Positions 9,024 to 16,293 of a stretch of 18,301 nucleotides of DNA are shown here, piece after piece; position 1 is the stretch's first letter; each line of letters begins with the position of its first letter. This DNA comes from Botryococcus braunii (Eukaryota > Chlorophyta > Trebouxiophyceae). The stretch lies in contig KV908663.1 of the NCBI GenBank assembly GCA_002005505.1, positions 48,510 through 66,810 on the forward strand, written 5' to 3'. Position numbers and translations under genes: made by a program. A model generated the notes under the pieces. It saw only the letters and a program-made list of their open reading frames with translations, did no database searches and was not told the origin of the DNA.

Positions 9024-9195
9024 CTGCTGGGCAGGGGTGCTGGCAGTGAATATGTCCAGTGGCAACCATCCAGGTTTCAGGGACTGCTCCACGCACGCCA
9101 AGGCTGTGTCAAAGTCGGCCGTTGATGGTTGACTGCGGAAGGTGAGCTTCTTGTTCAACCAAATCTCAACTTGGGCGCTGTACCGTATACATACC
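9024..9195 (-). CDS. PA14-like domain, central exon
   Basis: A 172-bp exon with acceptor GGGCGCAG (ending 9196) and a textbook donor CAGCAG|GTATGT. Its single leading base completes the Arg codon begun at 9461. It encodes VCIRYSAQVEIWLNKKLTF, then SLKPGWLPLDIFTAS. In PA14 proteins the hallmark is 'F-x-v-x-s-D-D-g-v-x-l-w-v-d-g-k-l' followed by 'v-x-L-x-a-G-x-y-p-l-x-I'. Here EIWLNKKL and SLKPGWLPLDI fall in those two positions, but the usual Asp-Asp pair is replaced by Tyr-Ser-Ala. PA14 is a carbohydrate-binding beta-sandwich in many adhesins and glycosidases. I call this PA14-like rather than PA14. Confidence 0.52.
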
Positions 9196-9460
9196 CTGCG
9201 CCCCACACCCAGGCTTGAATCCATGATTGCACGCACCTACCCTGTCTTCCTTACCATCCTTCGGACAGCAATTTTATTGTGATCTGAATGTGGTTCCGTG
9301 CCCGACATGACATAGCCCCTGAGCTGACTCTTTCAGCAAGAGATCTCCATTCCTATCAAGGTCGCCACCCTGGCCTTGTGCACTCACCGGACCATTACCG
9401 GCATGCACATGCGTGCTGGGAAACGAGGAGGGATCGACCTTTTCAAGCCACAAAACGTAC

Positions 9461-9636
9461 CGAAATTTTGTGTAGTATGAGGCAACTGTATCCGGTGAAA
9501 AGAACTCGATATTGGTATTATTCCGGACCAGGACCTCTCCAGAAAGTCGTGCAGCATAGCAAGATGAGTATTCAGCTGTATCCAAAGCCGGCTTTCCGGG
9601 CCACACGTCATCATAAACCTGGACCCGCAGAGTGCC
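9461..9636 (-). CDS. PA14-like domain, first exon
   Basis: A minus-strand exon of 58 codons plus two bases with a strong donor TTTCG|GTACGT. It encodes GTLRVQVYDDVWPGKPAL, then CYAARLSGEVLVRNN and ASYYTKF. This resembles the opening of a PA14 domain ('G-L-x-g-x-Y-y-d-n ... P ... a-R-W-s-G-x-l'), with ARLSGEVLV standing for the R-W/L-S-G strand. It joins the next exon (9195) with exact phase. The left boundary (AATTGAG|GGC) is a less typical acceptor and implies an upstream intron of only 40 bp. If that is wrong the exon extends a few codons further. Confidence 0.5.
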
Positions 9637-9676
9637 CTCAATTAAGCAGTGCAACATTGCCAGGGTTCTCACGTAC

Positions 9677-9735
9677 TTCACAGGGTCCAGGTGGCGTAGG
9701 GGTTACACAGGTACTAGCCATTGTGGCATATCCAG
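9677..9735 (-). CDS. Candidate exon preceding the PA14-like domain (linker)
   Basis: A short minus-strand open segment encoding GYATMASTCVTPTPPGPCE, with acceptor CATTGTTAG (ending 9736) and donor GAA|GTACGTGAG. It is phase 1 in and phase 0 out. The Pro/Thr/Cys-rich sequence looks like an extracellular linker just before the PA14-like domain. An in-frame ATG lies shortly upstream of the acceptor, so this could instead hold the start of the protein. Confidence 0.35.
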
Positions 9736-10058
9736 CTAACAATGTCATTCAATTTAACGTCTCAGTAACAGAAAGTTCATTACCAAAGTCAACCGATATC
9801 ACAACCATAATCCCACACCCTTAGTCCTGACAACAAGATTACTTTGGCCGGAGATCCGGAGGTGCCCGGATCCCTACCTTGAGTTTGATTGGAGGAGTTT
9901 CTGAAAATCACGCAACCACCACTAAAGACACTACATCTACAGCTGAGCCACTTGCCTGAAGATCCAAAGCTGATTGGCAGCGAGAAGGGCCAGGGGCAAG
10001 GCTGCTGAAATTTGGCATGCTGTATGAAGCACCATCAATGGGTGCAGAGCAGTCATAC

Positions 10059-10151
10059 GCATTCGAATAGAATTGTGCCTGCATGCCTCATTGTATGGTT
10101 GTACAGGGTGGCATTCTATTCGACAGTACTTGGTTGGGGGTGTGTCCCAAA
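10059..10151 (-). CDS. Candidate upstream exon, Cys-containing
   Basis: A 93-bp minus-strand segment after a good acceptor (CGTCTTTGCAG) and before GTATGA. It encodes WDTPPTKYCRIECHPVQPYN then EACRHNSIRM. Three Cys fit an extracellular module. It is phase 1 at both ends, compatible with the segments at 10559 and 9735. No family was recognised. Confidence 0.3.
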
Positions 10152-10558
10152 CTGCAAAGACGCCATGAGGAAAATCTACCACAAGGGAGCAGAAAGTTTA
10201 AGACGCATGTAGATAAGGGCATGGGAGTGCATTTTTGCAACTGTCGGTTCCAACAACTTAGGCTACAATATTCATTCAAAGGCGCAGAAAGAAACCCCAA
10301 CACAGGCATACTCAAGCAAATCAGGAAGTTGCCCGTGGCTGCATGCTACCACTATGTCAGTCAGCACCAACATCCCAGATGTGGGTTCCCCCTTCAGTGC
10401 TCCCCCTGACACTTTGCACCTCAGGTGGTGTTGTTACACGTCATTGAGCAGGCTTCACTGTGTGCAACAAGCAGAGAGCCTCTAGCCGGGATGCATGGCG
10501 TGAACATGACATGTATCACCGTTGAACACTAATTAGGCCGACTGTGCAAAAGCCCTAC

Positions 10559-10819
10559 CAACTAGTGTCAATGGGTCCAAAGGGGTGACCACGGGAACGA
10601 TCGTCGGAATGAGGCAGGGAGACATGGGGGACGGCCGTACCAAAACAACAACCCCTCTGCGGAGAGGAAATTCACAAACTGAAAAGAGGGTCGCAAAGAC
10701 TACCTGGAGGCCATAGAACGACGAAGAGTTGGGGGCTGGAGATCCAGGGAGACATGAGTTATCTCCTGTCACTGACAAATAACTTGACAGGGGGCTGTCG
10801 TCATCACTCTCTATAGCGC
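10559..10819 (-). CDS. Candidate upstream exon, Ser-rich then hydrophobic
   Basis: A minus-strand segment after acceptor CTAACTGTACAG and ending at TTG|GTAGGG; 87 codons plus fringe bases, phase 1 both ends. It starts acidic/Ser-rich (AIESDDDSPLSSYLSVTGDN), contains SCLPGSPAPNSSSFYGLQ, and continues hydrophobically (VVFATLFSVCEF). A shorter version could end at 10704 (CAG|GTAGTC) with a 48-bp intron to a CTCCGCAG acceptor. The choice cannot be made from sequence alone. Confidence 0.28.
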
Positions 10820-11258
10820 CTGTACAGTTAGAGGGCCAAGGGCATTATCAGATGCCGTGTTACTTACACGGAGTTGTACTCTCGTTCGGCTATATTATGA
10901 TGCCGTAACAGCTTGTGAGAGACTGGCACATGCAAAAGTCGAACACTCTTTGACAGTATTAGAGTCGACCTCCCACCTGAGGCCATTTCACAGAGATAAT
11001 GGGGACAGTGAACCGCAGGCATACGCAGGCGTACAGTACCAACAAGCTAAGCGAGGTAGCCATGTAAGGCAGCCAATTTAGGTCATTGCACGTGGATCCA
11101 CAAGACTAACCCAATTCAAGCGGCAGGCAATGGCGAACTAGATAAAGAGAGCGCTGCACGACTATAAACATGTGTGCAGCGAACATGAACGATGGTAATT
11201 GATAGGCAAAAAGGCATCTGTCTGAGCAAGCTGTGGCTGACTTGCAGATCCCACTCAC

Positions 11259-11448
11259 CTGTCTTGGCGCTGGGCTTTATGTTGTTACAGGGGACAGCAG
11301 ATGACAGAGCAGAGGAAGAATCTAATGCAGGTCCCCAGGACGCCCTTGATTGCAGTCGCGATTCCTTGGGAAACGAGATGCTCCACCACAAATCATGGTC
11401 CCAAGAAACCATTACTGAAAGGTACTCATCGGTTTCTACCCAAGTCAC
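11259..11448 (-). CDS. Candidate upstream exon, Trp-rich
   Basis: A minus-strand segment of 63 codons plus one base ending in a consensus donor ACAG|GTGAGT. It encodes VTWVETDEYLSVMVSWDHDL followed by WWSISFPKES, and ends near CNNIKPSAKT. Its phase (0 in, 1 out) fits the segment at 10819. The Trp-rich beta-type pattern could be another sugar-binding module, but I recognise no family. Confidence 0.3.
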
Positions 11449-12057
11449 CTGTCCATTGCTGCATCATCTGTAAAGTCGGATCAAAAGCACCCTTGTAGCC
11501 CCATCTAGCATTAAGGACTCAGGAGTCTACCTCGATACGTTTCATGTCTGTCAAAGAGTATCTTCGTTTACTATCCGTTGTCTTTTGGTATGGACTAGAT
11601 TATCCAACAACTCCCACAATACACATTCTACACAGGGCGCAAGCGCAAAAGCTAGATTTTGTACCTATTTTTGGAAAGACCCCTGAGATTTCGTTCAAAT
11701 GTAGTGATGCATGACAGGTTGAAATGGTATGACACGAAGCGGAGTAAAAGTGCAATGGGGGTGTGCTCCGGCGACGAAAATTTCTATATTCCTGACAGTG
11801 GTTCCCCCGTTCCCATTGAAGTGTTCGGTATTTTCCAACAGGATAGATACCATCAGCCATGCTGCCCGAGATCAAGAATACTACCTAACAGTAACTGCTA
11901 TTTTTGATTCATTTAAGATTTCTGCTGTCCTTCGAATTTCATGAGCAGCAGGAGATTGGTCGATCTATGGCCATCTAATGGTATCGCAAGTAGTTAATGA
12001 CGTTGCATTGCAACACAAGATTCGAAGTAGACTGGCATTGGCTTGGGAAAAGGGTAC

Positions 12058-12233
12058 CTCGTGCTGACCAATCGGTGGTCTGCTCAGCACTGTAGCAGTG
12101 CGTCCCCCTTTGACCTCAATGGCCGTGCCATCAGATATCTTAATGTCACTGAGTGCAGCTTCAGTCACGCCTAGCCACCTAGTATTTGCTGCAAAGCCAT
12201 CATGTATATCACTGGCAGCTACCACGGGCTTTA
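12058..12233 (-). CDS. Candidate upstream exon, unknown domain
   Basis: A 176-bp minus-strand segment after a pyrimidine-rich acceptor (CCTCACCTAATGTTACCAG) and before CACGAG|GTACCC. It encodes KPVVAASDIHDGFAANTRWL, then DIKISDGTAIEVKGGRTATV. It is phase 1 in and phase 0 out, compatible with the segment at 11448. Further open minus-strand sequence at 12485-12664 (SVRIDRKPIEIKYTT, ASKDLGQYK) could precede it through a weak donor (AAAG|GTCTCT, phase 1). The function is unknown. Confidence 0.3.
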
Positions 12234-12725
12234 CTGGTAACATTAGGTGAGGAGGTTTAATGAACCTTGTTCATACATCATACCTCTTCATGCGTGTACG
12301 TACATGGTATACCCTACCTTTTACTTGATGTTCAAGTCAAAGTACACATAAGGTGTTAACCATTGCTTACTTGATTTGCATGCAAAGACAATACATCTGA
12401 GGGACTCTTTGGTAAAGCAGGCCGGGGCACCACTTGAAAGGGAAATCCAGCAAATGGTGCCAACAAGATGTAAATTCTCAACGTTCAGGCTAGTTTGATG
12501 AGAAGATGCAAGAGACCTTTGTACTGTCCCAAGTCTTTGCTGGCGAGAACATGAGCACCATCGGCGTTTCGTGGATCGACAGTCTGGTCTGATTTAATGC
12601 TACATGTGGTGTATTTAATTTCGATTGGCTTACGATCAATCCTCACAGACCTGAAGAGGATGACGTCCGAACCCTGCAAATCTCCAAACGACTTAACCGA
12701 GTACGCATGACCATACTATTTTGCA

Positions 12726-13178
12726 ATGGCTGTCAAACATGAAATAATCAAATTAGTTTCTAATCAATGGAGTTTCGAGCTCAGTGGTAGCTTCTGCAAA
12801 TGGCGTTTACAGGAAGCACTAGGCATCCTGACCGCTCGGACCATCGACTATCAACACAGCTTCAAGTACAAACAATCGTCGTATTTCTTCAAAAGCGTTG
12901 ACTATGAGCCTGGTGTCATGTTTCATTCTATTGTTAAAAGCCTGTCGGGTGTGTTCATCTGTCGCCCCAGCCTAACCTCGGAAAGCCAAGAAAGCCCCAG
13001 GCCTGTCAAGAAGCGTACCTCGCAGAACTTTGCAAACAACGCAGCTGACACTATTGCGTTGAGCGCCACTGCCAAGCGCATGACGTTGGCAGATATGGAT
13101 ACTCCTACTGAACGATGGCGTCTCCAACGCTTGCAAGAACACTTGGAAACACCCGATAAAACTACCGATGGATTTTGA
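12726..13178 (+). CDS. Unknown protein, 150 residues, intronless ORF
   Basis: The ATG at 12726 sits in a good eukaryotic context (GCAATGGC), with TGA at 13176-13178. The N-terminal half has a globular look (QWSFELSGSFCKWRLQEAL; YFFKSVDYEPGVMFHSIVKS). The C-terminal half is charged and probably helical (PRPVKKRTSQNF; TPTERWRLQRLQEHLE). No catalytic motif or known domain was recognised. The base composition is more AT-rich than the PA14-like gene. It overlaps the next ORF by 11 bases, unusual for a nuclear gene in this window. It could be a viral or mobile-element remnant, a nuclear gene, or chance. The antisense frame is less protein-like. Confidence 0.4.
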   Translation: MAVKHEIIKLVSNQWSFELSGSFCKWRLQEALGILTARTIDYQHSFKYKQSSYFFKSVDYEPGVMFHSIVKSLSGVFICRPSLTSESQESPRPVKKRTSQNFANNAADTIALSATAKRMTLADMDTPTERWRLQRLQEHLETPDKTTDGF

Positions 13179-13485
13179 CAAAGACTTTGTGCACAAGAAA
13201 GTTTTGATATATGTTTTAGGTACGATTACGATTTTCACGATTTTATGGGGCGAAGTGGTGTTCGCTAACAACTCGAGACTGATTCTGAGCAATCCGCAAC
13301 GGACCTGCTGTACACCTGTCAATTCGAGGATCCTGCTAGCGTTTCGTACGGATGAAACGGTTGCGGGCTCAGCAGGCTCAGCTCGAGCTCTAGGATCTCA
13401 AGAACCAGTTCTTGACTCAAGAATCTTGAGGGACCTGGCTCAGGATCCTGAGCTAGGATCCCAGCATGGACAGATCTACATCTAA
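13168..13485 (+). CDS. Small putative membrane protein, unknown
   Basis: An ORF of 105 codons starting inside the end of the previous one (ATGGATTTTGA overlap). A short charged start (MDFDKDFVHKK) precedes one hydrophobic segment at residues 12-33 (VLIYVLGTITIFTILWGEVV). This is a plausible signal anchor or single membrane span. The last 50 codons run through the palindrome-rich DNA at 13327-13477 and look low-complexity, so the real protein may end or splice earlier. A possible donor, TTTTAG|GTACGA, lies near 13220. Confidence 0.3.
   Translation: MDFDKDFVHKKVLIYVLGTITIFTILWGEVVFANNSRLILSNPQRTCCTPVNSRILLAFRTDETVAGSAGSARALGSQEPVLDSRILRDLAQDPELGSQHGQIYI
13327..13477. repeat. Cluster of DNA palindromes
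   Basis: Within 150 bp lie AGGATCCT (13327), GCTAGC (13335), CGTACG (13345), AGCTCGAGCT (13380-13389), an 8-bp-arm hairpin TCAAGAAC-CA-GTTCTTGA (13398-13415), CTCAAGA-A-TCTTGAG (13416-13430), a perfect 16-bp palindrome GCTCAGGATCCTGAGC (13438-13453) and AGATCT (13472). Several share the motif AGGATC or CTCAAG, which suggests a degenerate inverted repeat or an internally duplicated dyad region. Confidence 0.85.
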
Positions 13486-13541
13486 CCTTGTTCATCTTCA
13501 CGGATGGGTCTGATAAATTTTGACTCATGTTTTTGTAGAAG

Positions 13542-13812
13542 TGTAAACTTATGAGCTGAGGCGTTTCCTGTAGGACCCGGCACGAGGGTGTTTAGTCCGG
13601 CGGCACTCTTGTTGTATGTCGAGAAACAAGCAGTGGCGACTGTGTGTGATGACTTGACTTGGCTGTTAAGAGACAAACACCCGAAGTGCCTTTATAGTCC
13701 CAATCAAGTCTTTTACAATGCTTACTGTTCTCTCTCATCACTCAGTAATTCAAACTACTCCATCTACGTAACTACCGATAGTCTGTATTACCAGTGTTCG
13801 ATGAGCTAAAAC
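13542..13812 (-). repeat. LTR-like remnant (related copy of the copia LTR)
   Basis: The block 13569-13708 matches 13897-14039 almost base for base, with two substitutions and one small indel region. It contains the TATA box (CTTTATAG) and everything between it and the LTR end. Upstream sequence (TGTAAACTTA at 13542) resembles the element's LTR end more loosely. Beyond 13708 no similarity to the neighbouring LTR is seen. TG at 13542 and CA at 13811-13812 are possible ends, but no target duplication matches, so the borders are provisional. Confidence 0.6.
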
Positions 13813-14019
13813 ATTAGCACTCTCTTAATACACATTATCTAGACCTCTTCCTAATCCATTGTTCATGTGCATTCAGTGTTATAACATCAGTTTACCTGTA
13901 TGACCCGGCACGAGGGTGTTCAGTCCGGCGGCACTCTTGTTGTATGTCGAGAAACAAGCAGTGGCGACTGTGTGTGATGACTTGACTGGCAACTGTTAAG
14001 AGACAAACACCCGAAGTGC

Positions 14020-14026
14020 CTTTATA
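14020..14026 (-). promoter_or_regulatory. LTR TATA box
   Basis: TATAAAG on the minus strand inside the 3' LTR, preceded by ATTGGGAC. It is the likely core promoter of the element (the transcribed copy would be in the 5' LTR). The same site is kept in the remnant LTR at about 13690-13696. Confidence 0.65.
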
Positions 14027-14138
14027 GTCCCAATCAAGTGCCTCGTCCCTTCGAGCCGGCGACATATATCCTTTCTAGCAAACCGTGTCAGATTACCTCG
14101 TTCTCTCTAATCTAAATGAAGTCGGTCAAGATTGGTCA

Positions 14139-14162
14139 TGGCAGAACTTCTAGGTTCTGCCA
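14139..14162. promoter_or_regulatory. Perfect hairpin in the LTR U3 region
   Basis: TGGCAGAAC - TTCTAG - GTTCTGCCA: 9-bp perfect arms and a 6-base loop that is nearly self-complementary. It lies in U3 upstream of the TATA box, so it may be a dyad protein-binding site. The remnant LTR lacks it. Confidence 0.8.
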
Positions 14163-14267
14163 CCTATTACTCATTCTAAGGATTGTTCCCGCCTGTTGAT
14201 CAGAGCTGGTCTGGCCACTATTACTCTCCTGAGGGAAAGGCACACGTCTCTCTTCTAAAATATAACA

Positions 14268-14285
14268 CTTCCCCTTGCCTTTTCC
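14268..14285 (-). other. Polypurine tract (second-strand primer)
   Basis: On the minus strand, GGAAAAGGCAAGGGGAAG runs directly into TGTTATA of the LTR. Placement and composition are those of a retrotransposon PPT, which is left by RNase H to prime plus-strand DNA. Confidence 0.85.
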
Positions 14286-14857
14286 TCACAAAAACTTGGC
14301 CAGACCTAGCGAATCACGATGTCCTTGAAATACCTGTCTAGTCAGAGGCTTAGTAAAGATGTCTGCCACATTTCTGGCAGATGGGACATATCTCACATCA
14401 ACTTGCCCCAGTGCAATAGCTTCCCGGGCAAAATGAAAGCTAATTGCTATGTGCTTGGTGTGCTTAATAAACACTGGATTTCTGAGGTGGTTAATGCACC
14501 CCTGATTATCACAGTGAATCTTAACGATCCATGGAGAAACTCCAATTTCCTCCAGGAAGCCTTTCACCCAATTTGCCTCTTTGACAGCTGCGCTTGCTGC
14601 CATAAACTCAGCTTCAACAGTCGAGGTGGCGACTGCTGACTGCTTCTTGCTTCCCCAAACTACAGCTCCCCCATATACTCGAATGACGTAACCTGTAGTG
14701 GAGAACCGATGATCCTGATCTCCTCCATAATCTGCATCTACGAACCCCTCCAATTCTGTATCCTTCCCTCCCAGGACTAGGACCAGATCTCTCGTTCCCT
14801 TTAAGTACTTCAGCACCCGAATGGCTTCATTCCAGTGTGCTGTAGTGGGATTATTCT
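14286..14857 (-). pseudogene. pol: copia RNase H domain (pol fragment)
   Basis: The open frame after the last frameshift covers the end of the RT connection (NPTTAHWNEAIRVLKYLKGT) and RNase H, stopping with TGA at 14288-14286. The catalytic set is intact. Counting from the Met of LKYLKG, Asp27 is in GFVDADYGGD, Glu68 in STVEAEF, Asp103 in HCDNQGC and Asp152 in NVADIFTKPL. The copia signature HTKHIAISFHFARE follows the NP..I.HT pattern. RNase H removes the RNA strand during reverse transcription. Length is normal. The domain is cut off from RT by a one-base loss about 14853-14858. Confidence 0.92.
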
Positions 14858-15985
14858 ATAGCGCGAGAGAACCCGCACTGCCTGTGCTATATCTGGCCTC
14901 GTGGTATTTGCTATGTACAACAGTGACCCCACCAGCTCACAGTATCGGTGGCCAGGAGGCAACAGGCTCCCAGCACCAATACTGTCACTGTTGTCTTTAC
15001 ACATAGGCCTCTGAGTGGCCACGAAATCTTTGGTCATTGGGGTGTCTGGCCCCAATGACTCCAGATCCAGCCCAAATTTCTCTACCAGTGCATCAATCTT
15101 AGGGATGCAGCTTAAGGAAATAAGCCCTTTATCCCTATCTCTCACTACTTGGCAACCCAAGAAATCTTTCACTTCTCCAAGATCATGGATGGTGAATTCT
15201 TGCTTGAGCAGCCCCTTCACTCTCTCAATCTCTCCCATTCCCTTTGACACAATCAGCAAATCATCCACATAAATTAACACAAATGACTTCCCTCCATCTA
15301 CAGAACACTTCACATAGACACCTGCATCACTCTTGCAGACCTCATACCCCATGGTATGGAGCTTTTCATTAAGAGTCTTATGCCAGGCTTTGGGTGCTTG
15401 CTTCAGGCCATATAATGCCTTCTTCAAGCGGCAGACAATGTTGCCATCCCCATTTTCAAATCCAGGTGCTTGTGTAACATACACCTCTTCTTTTAACTCA
15501 CCATTCAGGAAGGCAGTCTTGACATCCACCTGATGGATCTCAATGCCCTCCTTGGCAGCCACAGCAAGTAGTGCCCGTCTAGATCCGTAACTGCTGGTTG
15601 GGGCAAATACTTCCATGACATCTACCCCAGGGATTTGCCTACACCCCTGAGCAACCAGCCTGGCCTTGAATCTGATGACATTACCATGGGCATCCATCTT
15701 CACTGAAAATATCCAGTGAACTGGAATCACCTTATTTCCACGAGGTCTGGGAACATATTCCATCACCTCATGGGCATCCAATAAGTCTTGCTCCTCCTGC
15801 ATAGCAGCCTTCCAGTACTCCCACTGTGGGGACTGCTGTGCTTCTCTCAACTTGGAGGGCACACTAATCTTGCTAAAACGCACCCCAGTGTGCTTCCCCT
15901 TTTCTCCCTGCTTCTCATCAGTGCCATTCACATTCTCTTCAGGACTCACTACTCTTCCACTGACATGCGCCGCACTGCAGGCAGG
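14853..15985 (-). pseudogene. pol: copia reverse transcriptase (RVT_2) domain (pol fragment)
   Basis: An open minus frame of about 380 codons; the first Met-like codon is GTG at 15949, an internal codon of the original polyprotein. Landmarks from there: WIFSVKMDAHGNVIRFKARL (79-98), GVDVMEVFAPT (108-118), catalytic Asp142 in HQVDVKTAFLNGEL, the copia motif ALYGLKQAPKAWH (178-190), the catalytic YVDD box at 227-230, DFLGCQV (262-268) and the SLLYIANTTRPDIA motif (342-355). All are intact. The frame is then lost at about 14856, just after the VLSRY motif, because one base is missing compared with the frame that carries RNase H. The upstream border with the linker also changes frame inside a GA-rich stretch (16016-16035). 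Confidence 0.95.
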
Positions 15986-16293
15986 GGCAGTCTGGGCTGC
16001 CTCTGGATTTCCTCTCGATCCCTCTCTCTCTTCGACTCGCAGTGTGCCTTTTCAAGCTTACTCCTTCGCACACTTACATCATCCTCCCAAACACAGGTAC
16101 CTCTTGGAAAGCTCTTGTAATCTGGAGTCTCAACACAGTGTCCAAGCTTCCAATTCACCTCCTCTGTCACACTCGGACATGTCTGATGAGCATCAGCCTC
16201 ACCAGATCTCTCACAAACATGGCTGGCACAGTGAGTCGTGTGTGTGCACTTCCCCTGTTGCAGGCGTGCCAGATCCTCTCTCTCTCTTTGTCA
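15949..16293 (-). pseudogene. pol: Integrase-RT linker of copia pol, after an in-frame stop
   Basis: The integrase frame meets a TGA at 16293-16291 and then continues in the same frame without other stops to about 15949 (HCVETPDYKSFPRGTC is visible). The linker is Ser/Glu/Arg-rich and poorly conserved in copia, so the TGA is judged a nonsense change rather than a true end. A frame change into the RT frame must lie between about 16040 and 15960. The GA repeat at 16016-16035 is the likely place. Confidence 0.7.

Larger units (their letters stand above)
13877..14267 (-). repeat. 3' LTR of the Ty1/copia element
   Basis: Bounded by TGTTATA at 13877 and TATAACA at 14261-14267, the short inverted repeat expected at LTR ends. 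The inner end directly abuts a polypurine tract (minus strand), and the RNase H stop codon is about 20 bases away. The length of 391 bp is normal for copia. Read on the minus strand it contains a perfect U3 hairpin, a TATA box and an R-U5 region that can fold (GGGTGTT near 13915-13921 pairing with AACACCC near 14006-14012). The partner LTR lies outside the window, so neither identity nor target duplication can be checked. Confidence 0.85.

Noticed and set aside
9288..9824. 178-codon plus-strand ORF
   Set aside because: It lies over the PA14-like exon on the other strand, and its wording is basic and repetitive-free without a recognisable domain. Only its last 40 residues look protein-like, which is not enough.
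10868..11046. Minus-strand exon candidate with a consensus GTAAGT donor
   Set aside because: The donor is excellent, but its phases (0 in, 2 out) do not fit the neighbouring candidate exons, so it was left out of the model; it may be an alternative exon.
13327..13477. Cloning-vector polylinker contamination (many six-base restriction-type palindromes)
   Set aside because: No vector backbone, promoter or resistance gene is seen, the dyads include non-restriction words, and genomic-type sequence continues on both sides.
13569..14039. Repeat pair as the start of a CRISPR-like or tandem satellite array
   Set aside because: Only two copies, each about 140 bp, with a TATA box and placed at an LTR; a retrotransposon origin explains them.
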